Assembly: GCA_015068035.1 (NCBI GenBank)
Contig: SVLI01000005.1
Location: 94,952 to 158,951, forward strand
From: Oscillospiraceae bacterium
GTDB taxonomy: Bacteria; Bacillota; Clostridia; Oscillospirales; Oscillospiraceae
Reading direction: 5' to 3'
DNA: 64,000 nucleotides
Shown: one piece after another, positions 31,199 to 40,646 of the stretch
How positions within the stretch are numbered: the first letter of the stretch is position 1
Layout: every line of letters starts with the position of its first letter
Translations under genes and position numbers: made by a program
The notes under the pieces: model-generated
The model's input: only the letters and a program-made list of their open reading frames with translations
Database searches by the model: none
What the model was told of the DNA's origin: nothing

Positions 31199-31351
31199 GA
31201 TGTTTCCCGGATTCGCCGGTGGAGCGGGGATCTGTGCGCCGGGCGTGTTGCGCCGGCGGGGGGAAGTCGGATCGGGTAGAGAATGTCGTGCAGCCGGGAT
31301 ATGTTGCGCCGCCGGAGCGGGGAGTCCGTGCCGCCGAAAAAAAGTCCGGTC

Positions 31352-31380
31352 TTGCCACGGAGCGGGAAAGGCACTATAAT
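31352..31380 (+). promoter_or_regulatory. Promoter of the DUF362 gene
   Basis: TTGCCA (31352-31357), 17-base spacer, TATAAT (31375-31380). The rest of the 31.1-31.44 kb gap holds only the divergent trkA promoter and GC-rich spacer. Confidence 0.75.
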
Positions 31381-31443
31381 ATTCTGTAATGCCTCCGTTG
31401 CCGGGCCGGAACTGCCTGCGCGGGGGAAAAGGAGGAAAAAGCC

Positions 31444-32592
31444 GTGACGGAAAAGAAATGGGATGTTTCCATCGTCCCCTGCGCGGACTATGAGAAAGAA
31501 ACCACGGAGCGCGCGCTTGAGGACGTGCTGCGTCCGATCGGCGGGCTGGACTGGGTGACGCCGGGCATGCGCATCGCCGTGAAAGCGAATCTCGTGAGCT
31601 TCATGAAGCCGGAGACTGCCGCCGTAACGCATCCGCAGCTTTTGCAAACGCTCTGCGCCATGCTGACGGCGCGGGGCGCGGAGGTGACGGTGGGCGACAG
31701 CCCCGGCGGCACCTGGGGCGCGGTAACGCTCAATCCTGTCTACAACGCAACCGGTGTGCGCTGCGTGGAGGAGACGGGCGCGAAGCTCAACCATGATTTC
31801 GGCCAGCGCGAGGCGGAGTTCCCGGAGGGCGTGGCCTGCAAGCGCTTTCCCTATACGAGCTGGCTGGACGAAGCGGACGCGGTTATCGACTTCTGCAAGC
31901 TCAAAACCCACGGCCTTGCCGCGATGAGCTGCGCTGTGAAAAACCTTTTCGGCGTCGTGCCGGGCACGCACAAGCCGGAGTTTCACTATCTCTATCCGCA
32001 GGTGGGGCAGTTTTGCGATATGCTCGTGGACATCAACGAATATGTCCGCCCGCGCCTGACGATCGTGGACGCGGTGATGTGCATGGAGGGTAACGGCCCG
32101 ACGCAGGGCACGCCGCGCCATATGGGCGCGCTCATCGCCTCGGAGAGTACATATAAAGCCGACCTGCTCTGCGCGCACCTCATTGGGCTGGATGAAAAGA
32201 GCTGCCCGACCGTTGCCGCGGCGGCGCAGCGCGGCCTGTGTCCGGCGGATTGGCGGGAACTTGCCGTCAGCGGCGATGTGACGCCCTTTTTGCAGCCGGA
32301 TTTTGACAAGGTGCCCTCGCGCGGTGGCGTGGAGTTTTTCGGGCAGAGCAAGCTGTTGCTGGGCTTTCTCAACCGCTGCTTTGGCGCGTATCCGAAGGTG
32401 GACGCGCAGAAATGCGTCGGCTGCGGGAAGTGCGTGGAGAGCTGCCCGATGGACACCGTCCGCTTGAAGAATAAGCGCGCGGTCATCTCCCGCGGGAGAT
32501 GCATCCGCTGCTTCTGCTGTCAGGAGTTCTGCCCCAAGGGCGCCATCACGGTCGGCCGCACGGCGCTGGCCAAGCTCGCGTCCAAGCTGTAA
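31444..32592 (+). CDS. DUF362 protein with C-terminal 2[4Fe-4S] ferredoxin domain
   Basis: 382 residues, GTG start at 31444 with AAAAGGAGGAAAAA upstream. The DUF362 domain spans residues ~10-300, with KANLVSFMKPETAAVTHP and VKNLFGVVPG blocks typical of the family. Residues ~318-365 carry two bacterial ferredoxin motifs, CVGCGKCVESCP and CIRCFCCQEFCP. The family is widespread in anaerobes and presumed to be redox-related; the reaction is unknown. Own promoter; no operon partner on this strand. Confidence 0.88.
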   Translation: MTEKKWDVSIVPCADYEKETTERALEDVLRPIGGLDWVTPGMRIAVKANLVSFMKPETAAVTHPQLLQTLCAMLTARGAEVTVGDSPGGTWGAVTLNPVYNATGVRCVEETGAKLNHDFGQREAEFPEGVACKRFPYTSWLDEADAVIDFCKLKTHGLAAMSCAVKNLFGVVPGTHKPEFHYLYPQVGQFCDMLVDINEYVRPRLTIVDAVMCMEGNGPTQGTPRHMGALIASESTYKADLLCAHLIGLDEKSCPTVAAAAQRGLCPADWRELAVSGDVTPFLQPDFDKVPSRGGVEFFGQSKLLLGFLNRCFGAYPKVDAQKCVGCGKCVESCPMDTVRLKNKRAVISRGRCIRCFCCQEFCPKGAITVGRTALAKLASKL

Positions 32593-32610
32593 CTGCACGC
32601 AGATATATAG

Positions 32611-32638
32611 CTGTTGCTGTTGCTGTTGCTGTTGCTGT
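32611..32638 (+). repeat. Hexanucleotide microsatellite (CTGTTG)n
   Basis: Four perfect CTGTTG units and a partial fifth just after the DUF362 stop codon, in non-coding DNA. Confidence 0.85.
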
Positions 32639-32719
32639 GGCGGCAGACGCAGCTGCAGACAAGTCGCGCAGCGGCAGATCCGGATGTATGCCGCCCCGCG
32701 CGGATGAAATCAAAGATGT

Positions 32720-32758
32720 AAAAAGAGACCCTGTCCGTTTCAAACGGACAGGGTCTCT
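32720..32758 (-). terminator. Terminator of the OYE-type reductase gene
   Basis: 17-bp perfect arms (AGAGACCCTGTCCGTTT and its complement, 32724-32740 and 32742-32758); on the minus strand it runs into TTTTTAC. Confidence 0.85.
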
Positions 32759-32792
32759 CTCATTGTCATGCTATGTATTGCGAGCCGTCTGC

Positions 32793-34814
32793 TTAGATGT
32801 GCAGGCAGGCCTGGAAAGCCTCGTTGACCGCCTCGCAGATGGTCGCGGCCTTGCGGCAGTCGCCAACATGGTAGACGCTGGTCTCGGGCGCGCAGTGGCG
32901 CAGCTCCTCGACGAGGTCCCATTTCGCGCGCATACCGACAGCCAGCAGCACCGTGTCGCAGGGGATCTCGGTCGTTTCGCCGGTGTCCACATTGCGGCAG
33001 ACGATGCAGTCGTCGCGCACTTCCGCGAGGGTGGAGCTGTAGTGCATCTTGATGTCCTGCTCCTCCAGAATGGTGCGGAACTCTCTGGCGGCGCTGCCGC
33101 TGGAGGTCAGGCGCAGACGCGTGAAGGAAGCTTCCTTCTCCAGCATCTCCACGACCTCAACCTGCTTGCCCTGCTTGCAGAAGTCGTAAGCCGCTTCCAG
33201 ACCGACGCTGCCCGCGCCGATGACAACGAGCTTCTCGCCGACGGGGTGCTTGCCCATCTCGGCATCCGGCGCCCAGCAGACGTGGGCCTTGTCGATGCCG
33301 GGAACGGCGGGAACAACGGGATCGGCGCCCACGCAGATGACGATGGCGTCGTATTTCTCGAGGTCGAGCAGATCCTTGGTCGCCTCGGTGTTGAGCAGAA
33401 CCTTTGCCCCGCGCTGAATGCACTGTGCGGTGGTGTGGCGCATCCAGGTCAGGTAATCCTTCATGTCGATCTTGAAATCGGGCACAGCCGCGCCGATGAC
33501 GTTGCCGCCGATCGCGCCGGATTTCTCATAGAGCGTAACGTCGTGCCCGCGGTCAAGCAGCGTCTGCAGCGCCTGCACGCCGGCGGGGCCGCCGCCGATT
33601 ACGGCAACGCGCTTTTTCTTGTCCGCCTTCGGGATGATGCCGTCGGGCAGGTCGGTGGTCATGCCGGACATGGGGTTGACGGCGCAGAAGATCGGCTTGG
33701 GGATCATCAGATGTCTCGTGCAGGAGTCGCAGCGCAGGCAGGGGCGGCGATCCTCCGGGCGGTCCTCGGCGTACTTGAGCGGCATGTCGGGGTCGGCCAT
33801 CAGCGGACGGCACATGGCCACGAAATCGGCCCAGCCGTTGGCGATGATCTCTTCCGCGTAGTCCAGGCTCGTGATGGAGCCGACGGTGGTCACCAGCAGA
33901 TCGGGATAGGCCTTCTTCACGTCGCGCGCATAGTGGACGTTGAAGCAGCGGTCCATCATGAAGTTCTGGCACCAGTTGCGGTAATACTTCATGTTGAAGT
34001 CGCTGTGCAGACCGGCGGAAACGTGCAGGATGTCGATATGATCCTTCAGGTAGCCGATCAGCTCGAGCGTCTCGTCAAAATGCATGCCCTCTTCGGCGAT
34101 CTCGTCGGCAGAGATGCGGAACTCAATCACGAAGTCCTCACCGCACTTGCGGCGGATGGCGTCGCAGACCTCAATGGCGAAGCGCGCGCGGTTCTTCGTG
34201 CTGCCGCCGTATTCGTCCGTGCGGTGGTTGTACAGGGGGCTGGTGAACTGGCTGATGAGGTTGCCGTGGCCGCCGTGGACAAGGCAGATGTCCATGCCGG
34301 CGCGCTTCATGCGTGCCGCGGCGTCGCCAAACTTCTCCACGGTCTCGGCGATCTTCTCGTGCGTCATCTCGATGGCGGCGATCGGCTCGCGGCCGAGGCG
34401 CGCGGCACGGCTGCGCTCGGTGGAGGAGATGTTGGGGGAGGAGCTGAACGGCGCATGACCCACCGTCTCAAAAGCGGTGTTTTCGCCGTTGTGGTTGATC
34501 TCGAAGGAGGCGTGGCAGCCGTACTGCTTGCCCATGTCCGCGAACTTGGCCAGCGAGCGGATGCAGCGATCGTCGCTCAGGTCAAGCTGGAAAGCCTCGT
34601 CCTTGCATTCGGTGATGTCAATGGAGCAGTTGCCGACGTAAATCGTGCTCACGCCGCCGCGGGCGAACATGCGGAACCATTCCACGAATTCGCGGGTGAC
34701 CAGACCGTCCCGGCTGGCGAGGTTCGGGGAGGGAGGAGCCAGAGTAATGCGGTTTTTGAAGTCGATGCCGCGAATGCGGATGGGATTGAAAACGTGTTTG
34801 TACTTGGAGCCCAT
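32793..34814 (-). CDS. Old Yellow Enzyme-type NADH:flavin oxidoreductase (enoate/dienoyl-CoA reductase class)
   Basis: 673 residues from the ATG at 34814 (AGGAAAGG upstream). Residues 1-~370 form the FMN TIM barrel with VHGGHGNLISQFTSPLYNHR, TDEYGGSTKNR and IEFRISADE. The 4Fe-4S motif follows (CLRCDSC then IFCAVNP at ~385-405). Residues ~420-673 form the FAD/NAD(P) half with VAVIGGGPAGVQALQ and VVIGAGSVGLEAA. This three-domain layout matches 2,4-dienoyl-CoA reductase, enoate reductase and the BaiCD/BaiH bile-acid enzymes; specificity cannot be told. Monocistronic. It reduces activated C=C bonds, which fits the acyl-CoA genes at 58-62 kb. Confidence 0.9.
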   Translation of the reverse strand: MGSKYKHVFNPIRIRGIDFKNRITLAPPSPNLASRDGLVTREFVEWFRMFARGGVSTIYVGNCSIDITECKDEAFQLDLSDDRCIRSLAKFADMGKQYGCHASFEINHNGENTAFETVGHAPFSSSPNISSTERSRAARLGREPIAAIEMTHEKIAETVEKFGDAAARMKRAGMDICLVHGGHGNLISQFTSPLYNHRTDEYGGSTKNRARFAIEVCDAIRRKCGEDFVIEFRISADEIAEEGMHFDETLELIGYLKDHIDILHVSAGLHSDFNMKYYRNWCQNFMMDRCFNVHYARDVKKAYPDLLVTTVGSITSLDYAEEIIANGWADFVAMCRPLMADPDMPLKYAEDRPEDRRPCLRCDSCTRHLMIPKPIFCAVNPMSGMTTDLPDGIIPKADKKKRVAVIGGGPAGVQALQTLLDRGHDVTLYEKSGAIGGNVIGAAVPDFKIDMKDYLTWMRHTTAQCIQRGAKVLLNTEATKDLLDLEKYDAIVICVGADPVVPAVPGIDKAHVCWAPDAEMGKHPVGEKLVVIGAGSVGLEAAYDFCKQGKQVEVVEMLEKEASFTRLRLTSSGSAAREFRTILEEQDIKMHYSSTLAEVRDDCIVCRNVDTGETTEIPCDTVLLAVGMRAKWDLVEELRHCAPETSVYHVGDCRKAATICEAVNEAFQACLHI

Positions 34815-35126
34815 AGTGCATCTTTTCCTTTCCTGAAACAGATTGAGTCGGCGCTTTTTCCATAAAAGGACAAGGCCGCATATCTGCTCCACAGTATAGC
34901 GGAAAAGGCGGAAATATGCAAGAATTTTTGCTTTTGCAGCCCGTAAAACCGAAAAAGAAGCCCTCCGGAATTCCATATCTGCGCGGCGAGTCGCCGTGTG
35001 CCGGGGCGCAGCAGGCATGTTTTCGTTTTTTGCGATTGTTTTGTGACAAAAAGCGCTTTGTCCGCGCGCGTAAAATCGCTTGCAGCGGACATACTATTTC
35101 CGTAATCATTTTCGGGAGGGAACAGG

Positions 35127-35294
35127 ATGAAAGTATCCGCGTTTATCAAAGGCCTGGGCGCCGGCATGATCGTCGGCGGAATGGTGTATATGTGCTGCGC
35201 AAAGAAGTCTTGTGGCAAGAGGAGCGGTATTGGCCGTGCGCTTAGAAAAGTGGGCGCCGTCGTGGAAGATATGACCAGTTTGATGGGCCTTTAA
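35127..35294 (+). CDS. Small membrane protein (55 residues)
   Basis: ATG at 35127 with GGGAGGGAACAGG upstream; stop at 35292. The translation has a Gly/Met-rich hydrophobic N-terminal segment (FIKGLGAGMIVGGMVYMCC) and then a basic KKSCGKRSG stretch and an amphipathic C-terminus (ALRKVGAVVEDMTSLMGL). The layout of one short membrane helix with a basic flank and coil-like tail resembles YtxH-like small proteins. Function unknown. Ribosome binding site quality argues that it is real despite its size. Confidence 0.65.
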   Translation: MKVSAFIKGLGAGMIVGGMVYMCCAKKSCGKRSGIGRALRKVGAVVEDMTSLMGL

Positions 35295-35322
35295 GAAAAA
35301 TTAAAAAATTTGAAAAAACCCC

Positions 35323-35351
35323 TTGCTTTTTGTTCCGGCGTGTGCTATTAT
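35323..35351 (+). promoter_or_regulatory. Promoter of tRNA-Arg
   Basis: TTGCTT (35323-35328), 17-base spacer, TATTAT (35346-35351), 19 bases before the tRNA. Confidence 0.8.
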
Positions 35352-35370
35352 AATCGGGCGCTCAAGATGT

Positions 35371-35447
35371 GCGCCGTTAGCTCAGCTGGATAGAGCGTCT
35401 GGCTACGGACCAGAAGGTCAGGAGTTCGAATCTCTTACGGCGTGCCA
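35371..35447 (+). tRNA. tRNA-Arg (ACG)
   Basis: 77 nt including CCA. Anticodon loop CTACGGA (ACG, expected to be edited to inosine), D-arm AGCTCAGCTGGATAGAGC, T-loop GTTCGAATC. The acceptor stem closes with a G-U pair. Confidence 0.95.
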
Positions 35448-35484
35448 AGTCCCGCGGAAACTTTTGTTTCCGCGGGACTTTTGC
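35448..35484. terminator. Terminator after tRNA-Arg, shared with mutT-like gene
   Basis: Stem AGTCCCGCGGAAAC / GTTTCCGCGGGACT with a short T-rich loop, followed by TTTGCTTTTTC. Confidence 0.85.
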
Positions 35485-35514
35485 TTTTTCTTCCGTTTTG
35501 CCGCCGCGGAGGTC

Positions 35515-35919
35515 TTATCCGCGTTCTGTCAACAGCCTTTCCAGGATGCTTTCATCCGCCGGGCAGAAGGCATAGTTCGGGATCTCGTCCGTGCTGATCC
35601 AGCGGATGTCCTCATGTTCCAGCTTCTGCGGCACGCCCTCGGCGATCGTGGCGTTAAACAGCGTCAGATGCACGGTCAGATCCGGATACTCGTGCAGAAC
35701 ATCCATAAAAACCGTGCCCACAGAAAGCGTGACGCCCAGCTCCTCCCGGCATTCGCGGATCAGCGCCTGCTCCTTCGTCTCGCCCGGCTCAAGCTTTCCG
35801 CCGACGAATTCCCACAAAAGCCCCCTTGCCTTGTGCGCGGGGCGCTGGCAGATCATGAACCTGTTGCCCTCCCGAATCAGCGCTGCGACAACCTCTGTGA
35901 TTTTCCTGTTTTCCATCAT
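35515..35919 (-). CDS. MutT-like Nudix hydrolase (probable 8-oxo-dGTP diphosphatase)
   Basis: 134 residues. It starts with VVAALIREGNRFMICQRP and has the Nudix box GGKLEPGETKEQALIRECRE followed by ELGV, and the C-terminal HEDIRWISTDEIPNYAFCPA typical of the MutT/CTP pyrophosphohydrolase group. It would remove oxidised dNTPs. It lies 60 bp downstream of the APH-like gene on the same strand; a second Met three bases in could be the true start. Confidence 0.85.
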   Translation of the reverse strand: MMENRKITEVVAALIREGNRFMICQRPAHKARGLLWEFVGGKLEPGETKEQALIRECREELGVTLSVGTVFMDVLHEYPDLTVHLTLFNATIAEGVPQKLEHEDIRWISTDEIPNYAFCPADESILERLLTERG

Positions 35920-35979
35920 TTCACCGCCGGTTTCTTTTTTGATTTCGCGCGGGCTTTCCGCACCGTGAAGCGCGCCGCT

Positions 35980-36750
35980 TCAGGTCAGCGCGTCGAGCGC
36001 GGCGACCGTGCGCAGCAGTTCGTAATCAAAAGCCTCACGCCCGTAGGCGTCCAGAAAGCGCTCCATGTATTTCTCGTTTTGCAGATTATATTGCAGTGAC
36101 CAGCAAGCCCAAAACAGATCAATGTGCTTGTCACCGCGCCCGGCCATGCCGAGGTCGATGAAGGCAGAAAAGGCCGAATCCTTCACAATAACGTTGGGCA
36201 GGCAGGCGTCCCCATGGATGAGCGTGTCCGCTTGCAGCCGGCTGCTGTTTTCCAGCGCGATGCGCAAAGCCTCCTGCGCAGAGCGGATGCCAAAGGATTC
36301 CGGGATAAGCTCCGCATTGAAACCCTCTTCCCGCGGATTCGCGGCAAAATCCGCGAAGATCTGCATGTGGGAGGAAATCGGCAGCGCTTCGATTGGCTGC
36401 CTGTGCAGCATTCGCAGCGCCTTCGCGAGCACATCACAAAGCATTTCGGGTTTGTCCAGATGCTGCGTTAAGTCGTCTCCCTCGGCGCTGCGGCTGAGCA
36501 TATAGTCGTGCCCCTCCGGCAGATATAGGAGCATTTCGGGACCGAGACCGCTCTCAAAAAAGGTGCGCGCAAGCGCCGCCTCCCGCTTCAGCGCACCGAC
36601 TGCATCCACTTTCAGATAAAAGCCGGAGTCGAGATAATACACCGTCGCATTGGAGCGGCAGCTGCTGTCATAGACCCTCGCGTTTTGCAAAAAGGGCCGT
36701 ATTTCGTTTGGGAAACTCGCAGTATCTATAAAAACCGGCTGTTTGATCAT
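35980..36750 (-). CDS. APH(3')-like aminoglycoside phosphotransferase family protein
   Basis: 256 residues, near the 264 of APH(3') enzymes. Brenner-type catalytic loop IHGDACLPNVIVKD (Asp as base) and the metal-binding FIDLGMAGRGDKHIDLFWA are intact, and an early ATP-lobe Lys is seen in FYLKVDAVGALKRE. The family phosphorylates aminoglycosides or unrelated small molecules; resistance cannot be inferred from this alone. Ribosome binding site GGGAGTG. First gene before the MutT-like gene. Confidence 0.8.
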   Translation of the reverse strand: MIKQPVFIDTASFPNEIRPFLQNARVYDSSCRSNATVYYLDSGFYLKVDAVGALKREAALARTFFESGLGPEMLLYLPEGHDYMLSRSAEGDDLTQHLDKPEMLCDVLAKALRMLHRQPIEALPISSHMQIFADFAANPREEGFNAELIPESFGIRSAQEALRIALENSSRLQADTLIHGDACLPNVIVKDSAFSAFIDLGMAGRGDKHIDLFWACWSLQYNLQNEKYMERFLDAYGREAFDYELLRTVAALDALT

Positions 36751-36817
36751 GTGATCACACTCCCTGTGTCAAAATCCGGATTTACCCGATTTTTGCCATT
36801 ATATCATCCGGCTGCGA

Positions 36818-36855
36818 GATATACAAGAACACTCCCGATATACAAGAACACTCCC
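36818..36855. repeat. Perfect 19-bp tandem duplication
   Basis: GATATACAAGAACACTCCC occurs at 36818-36836 and again at 36837-36855. The second copy includes the left arm of the clpC terminator. Confidence 0.9.
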
Positions 36856-36878
36856 GGCGGTTCAATCTGCCGGGAGTG
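36849..36878 (-). terminator. Terminator of the ctsR-mcsA-clpC operon
   Basis: Stem CACTCCCGGC / GCCGGGAGTG with a ten-base loop, followed on the minus strand by TTCTTGT. Confidence 0.65.
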
Positions 36879-36937
36879 AATTTCTTTTGTGCCGCCCCGG
36901 AGAATGCCGGGACGCTTCTTTTTTCAGACTGCGCGCA

Positions 36938-39424
36938 TCAGACCTGCGCTTCGCTGCTTTCGGTCTGCTCGCGCTCCACGACGAGCTTGTCGTCCTCAAG
37001 GCGCAGCAGCGCACAGTCGCCGGCTTTCAGCGAGCCGTCAAGCAGCTTTTCCGCGACCTGATCCTCCACGACGGACTGGATCGTGCGCCGCAGCGGCCTT
37101 GCGCCGTAAACGGGGTCGAAGCCCTGCTCGGCGAGCTTGTCGAGCGCCTCGTCCGTGTAGTGCAGCGCCACGCCCAGCGCCTCCACGCGCCCAGCCACCG
37201 TGCGCAGCAGATTGCCGCAGATGGCGCGGATGTTCTCCCGCGTGAGCTGGTGGAACACGATGGTGTCATCGATGCGGTTGAGAAATTCCGGACGGAACAC
37301 GCGCTTGAGGTCAGAGAGGACGGCAGCGCGAATTTCCTCGTCGCTGCGGACGTTGTCTCGCTTGCTCTCCGCGTCGAAGCCGAGGCGCATTTTCGTCTCC
37401 GTGATGTTGCGCGCGCCGACGTTGCTGGTCATGACAATGATGGTGTTCTTGAAGTCCACGTGCCGCCCCTGACTGTCGGTCAGGCGGCCGTCGTCCAGAA
37501 TCTGCAGCATGATGTTGAACACATCCTCGTGCGCCTTTTCAATCTCGTCGAACAGAATGACGCTGTAGGGCTTGCGGCGCACCTTCTCGGTGAGCTGGCC
37601 ACCGTCGTCATAGCCGACATAGCCCGGAGGCGAGCCGATGAGCTTGGAAACCGTGTGCTTTTCCATGAATTCGGACATATCCACGCGCAGCATGGCGTTC
37701 TCGTCGCCGAAAACGGCCTCCGCCAGCGCCTTGCACAGCTCCGTCTTGCCGACGCCCGTGGGGCCGAGGAAGAGGAAGCTGCCGATGGGGCGCTTGGGAT
37801 CCTTAAGGCCGACTCTGCCGCGGCGGATGGCGCGGCTGATCGCGCTGACCGCCTCATCCTGGCCGATCACGCGCTTGTGCAGCGTCTCCTCCATGCGCAG
37901 CAGACGCTCGCTCTCGTCCTCTGTCAGACTCGTGACGGGGATGCCCGTCCAGCCGGAGATGACGTGGGCGATGTCCTCCGGCGTGACGCAGCGGTTCGTG
38001 CCGCTGCGGCCGGATTCCCAGGCCTTGCGCTGCTTTTCCAGCTCCTCGCGCTGCTCGCGCTCCTGATCGCGGATGCGGGCTGCCGCCTCAAAATCCTGCG
38101 CGCGCACGGCGGCTTCCTTTTCGCTCACCAGCGCCTTGATGCGGCTTTCGATGGTTTTCAGATCGTTCGGCGCGGTGAGGCTGTCCATGCGCACGCGGGA
38201 GGCGGCCTCGTCCACAAGGTCGATGGCCTTGTCCGGCAGATAGCGGTCGTTGATATAGCGCACGGAGAGCTTCACGGCGGCCTCAATGGCCTCGTCCGTG
38301 ATGCGCAGCTTGTGATGCGCCTCGTATTTGTCCCGCAGACCGTAGAGGATAGAGACGGATTCCTCCTCCGAGGGCTCCGCGACCTGCACGGGCTGGAAGC
38401 GGCGCTCGAGCGCGGCGTCCTTCTCGATGTGGCGGCGGTATTCCTCCAGCGTCGTTGCGCCGATGACCTGAATTTCTCCGCGGGAGAGGGCGGGCTTGAG
38501 GATGTTGGCCGCATCAATGGCGCCCTCCGCCGCGCCCGCGCCGATGATCGTGTGCAGCTCGTCGATGAAGAGAATCACGTCGGGAGACTTGCGCACCTCT
38601 TCGAGCACGGCCTTGATGCGCTCTTCAAAATCGCCGCGGTATTTCGTGCCGGCCAGCATGCCGGTGATGTCGAGCGAGACGATGCGCTTGCCGCGCAGAT
38701 CCTCCGGCACATCCCCGAGCGAGACGCTCTGCGCCAGACCTTCGGCGATGGCTGTTTTGCCGACGCCCGGCTCGCCGATGAGCACGGGGTTGTTTTTCGT
38801 GCGGCGGGAGAGAATCTGAATCACGCGCTGGATTTCTTTCTCCCTGCCGATGACGGGGTCAAGCGCGCCCTTTCCGGCTGCGTCCGTGAGGTCGCGGCTG
38901 TATTGATCAAGCGTCTTGGTCTCGCTGCGGCTGCGGGCTGCGCTGCGCGGCGCGCCCTGCGGCTGCGGCTGCGGGCGGGATTTGTAATCCGCGCCGCCGA
39001 AAACGCCCACGATGTCCGTGTAGAGCTTGTTGAGATCAGCGCCCGTGCTGGCGATGATGCGCGCTGCGGCGCTTTCCGGCTCGCGCAGAATGCCCATGAG
39101 CAGATGCTCCGTGCCGACGCTGCGGTGCCCCAGACGGGAGGCGTCCGCGAATGCCAGCTCGATCACGCGCTTGGCGCGCGGCGTGAAGCCCTGTGCGGGC
39201 GCGCCGGGCGCGCCGCGTCCGACGAAGCGCTCCACAAGGGAGCTGAGCAGCTGCGCATCCAGGCCGTTTTCGCGCAGCACCTTTGCGCCCAGACCTTCGT
39301 TTTCGCGTGCCAAACCGAGCAGCAGATGCTCCGTGCCGATGTAGCTGTGGCCCATCTGCTCGGCGGCCTCCTGCGCACGGGCAAAGGCGGCCTTCGCGCG
39401 CTCGGTAAAATTATCGTTTCGCAT
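36938..39424 (-). CDS. clpC: ClpC ATPase, AAA+ unfoldase of ClpCP protease
   Basis: 828 residues. Two Clp-N repeats at 1-~140 (GTEHLLLGL and [10 protein letters not shown]), first AAA module with GEPGVGKTA, a middle region with the UVR-type [14 protein letters not shown], and second AAA module with [10 protein letters not shown] and [10 protein letters not shown]. It unfolds substrates for ClpP under heat and other stress. It lies downstream of ctsR and mcsA on the same strand, but mcsB, normally between mcsA and clpC, is absent: only 181 bp separate them. Confidence 0.97.
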   Translation of the reverse strand: MRNDNFTERAKAAFARAQEAAEQMGHSYIGTEHLLLGLARENEGLGAKVLRENGLDAQLLSSLVERFVGRGAPGAPAQGFTPRAKRVIELAFADASRLGHRSVGTEHLLMGILREPESAAARIIASTGADLNKLYTDIVGVFGGADYKSRPQPQPQGAPRSAARSRSETKTLDQYSRDLTDAAGKGALDPVIGREKEIQRVIQILSRRTKNNPVLIGEPGVGKTAIAEGLAQSVSLGDVPEDLRGKRIVSLDITGMLAGTKYRGDFEERIKAVLEEVRKSPDVILFIDELHTIIGAGAAEGAIDAANILKPALSRGEIQVIGATTLEEYRRHIEKDAALERRFQPVQVAEPSEEESVSILYGLRDKYEAHHKLRITDEAIEAAVKLSVRYINDRYLPDKAIDLVDEAASRVRMDSLTAPNDLKTIESRIKALVSEKEAAVRAQDFEAAARIRDQEREQREELEKQRKAWESGRSGTNRCVTPEDIAHVISGWTGIPVTSLTEDESERLLRMEETLHKRVIGQDEAVSAISRAIRRGRVGLKDPKRPIGSFLFLGPTGVGKTELCKALAEAVFGDENAMLRVDMSEFMEKHTVSKLIGSPPGYVGYDDGGQLTEKVRRKPYSVILFDEIEKAHEDVFNIMLQILDDGRLTDSQGRHVDFKNTIIVMTSNVGARNITETKMRLGFDAESKRDNVRSDEEIRAAVLSDLKRVFRPEFLNRIDDTIVFHQLTRENIRAICGNLLRTVAGRVEALGVALHYTDEALDKLAEQGFDPVYGARPLRRTIQSVVEDQVAEKLLDGSLKAGDCALLRLEDDKLVVEREQTESSEAQV

Positions 39425-39605
39425 AGTTCAGTTCACTCCTTTGTCTTTCCGCGGGGAAAGCCGCGCCGGTGTCGCTTCGCGCTTTTCCCCTTTTCGCAGC
39501 GCGGACGTCGGATCAACCCACGATCCGACGTCCGCCTTTTCCCGGGCCTTGCGCGGCGGAATCCGTCACGCAGAGGCCCGATGTGCAGAGCTTGGCTTGG
39601 AAAGA

Positions 39606-40124
39606 TTATTTCTCCAATTCGCGGATTTTATCCCGCAGCTCGATGGCCTTTTCAAAATCCTCCGTGTAGACTGCCTCGTGCAGCTGATGCTTCAGGGCGT
39701 TCAGCTCGCGCAGCATGCGGATCTCCTCGCCTGCGTCCTGCGGGATGGCCTTCTCGGCCTCCTCCTGCGCGGCCTGCTCCGCCGGCGCGGAAGCCTCTGT
39801 TGCAGCGGCGGATTCCGCCTTCGCCTGCTCCGGGGGAGCAACGCGCAGACGCGGCAGCGTCATGGTCGGCAGCAGACTTCCAAAGAGGCTGCGGCGGGGG
39901 AAGAAGCCCTCCATCAGCGAGAAAGGATCGGCGAAGAAGCTGTCAAACAGGCTGCGGCGGCCGAAGAAGTCCGAAAACAGATCCTCGCGCTGCTGGCGGA
40001 ACACTTTGTCCAGCCCCTCCTCGGCTGCACATTCGCTGCAGAGATGTCTCTGCGTGGTTTCCCCGTTGATCGTTGCGGTATAGAAGAAGTTGGCGTCTCT
40101 TTCGTTGCACTTTTCGCATTTCAT
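39606..40124 (-). CDS. mcsA: McsA-like zinc-finger protein with UVR motif
   Basis: 172 residues. Two zinc-binding pairs, CEKCNERDA and HLCSECAAEEG, lie in the first 40 residues, then a low-complexity Phe/Arg-rich segment, an Ala/Glu-rich linker (EQAKAESAAATEASAPAEQA) and a C-terminal UVR motif LHEAVYTEDFEKAIELRDKI. In Bacillus, McsA activates the arginine kinase McsB and modulates CtsR. The kinase gene is not present next to it, so it may act with ClpC directly. Confidence 0.88.
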   Translation of the reverse strand: MKCEKCNERDANFFYTATINGETTQRHLCSECAAEEGLDKVFRQQREDLFSDFFGRRSLFDSFFADPFSLMEGFFPRRSLFGSLLPTMTLPRLRVAPPEQAKAESAAATEASAPAEQAAQEEAEKAIPQDAGEEIRMLRELNALKHQLHEAVYTEDFEKAIELRDKIRELEK

Positions 40125-40169
40125 ATTGTAATATCCTCCTTGTGATGAAATTACACAGATTTTGTTCCC

Positions 40170-40625
40170 TCAGTCCGAGATTGCGGTCACCAGCATGTGT
40201 TTGAGCACGGATGCCCTCGCGCGGTCGCGTTCCGGCTGGCGCAGCGGACGCAGCGCGCTGTCGCTCACGGCGGCAAGGATCAGTCGCGCGCTGTGGCGGT
40301 CAAGCGCCGTGGCCTCGTGCAGATTGGTGACGAAGACCCTGGCCGCCGCCGCGTCAAGCGTGTCACCCACGGCGTTGACAGCGTGCATGATCAGCTCCGT
40401 CGGGCTGCTGCGCACCCGCTTGATGCGGATGTAACCGCCGCCGCCGCGCCGCGATTCCACAACGTAGCCGTGCTCCGGCGAGAAGCGGGTGGAGATCACA
40501 TAGTTGATCTGACTCGGCACGCAGCCAAAGCGGCTGGCAATCATGCTCCGCTGCAGCTCTGCGATGCCCTCCTCGTTGTCCAGCGCCTCCATAATGAATC
40601 GCGCGATCAGATCACTCGTGCCCAT
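40170..40625 (-). CDS. ctsR: CtsR transcriptional repressor of class III heat-shock genes
   Basis: 151 residues from the ATG at 40625 (GGGAG upstream), the normal CtsR length. The N-terminal winged helix includes RFIMEALDNEEGIAELQRSM and the glycine-rich beta-wing ESRRGGGGYIRI, whose Arg-Gly tip reads the DNA and senses heat. First gene of ctsR-mcsA-clpC, and its own operators lie just upstream, so it autoregulates. Confidence 0.95.
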   Translation of the reverse strand: MGTSDLIARFIMEALDNEEGIAELQRSMIASRFGCVPSQINYVISTRFSPEHGYVVESRRGGGGYIRIKRVRSSPTELIMHAVNAVGDTLDAAAARVFVTNLHEATALDRHSARLILAAVSDSALRPLRQPERDRARASVLKHMLVTAISD

Positions 40626-40646
40626 CCCAAACGCTCCCTTTCTTGG

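Noticed and set aside
35980..36750. Acquired aminoglycoside resistance gene
   Set aside because: The kinase fold is APH(3')-like, but base composition is like its neighbours, and there is no mobile element; resistance cannot be claimed from family membership.
36887..40069. Plus-strand open frame of about 1060 codons opposite clpC and mcsA
   Set aside because: It is the antisense shadow of GC-rich coding sequence. Its translation is Ala/Arg/His/Val-rich without any domain, while the minus strand carries intact clpC and mcsA.
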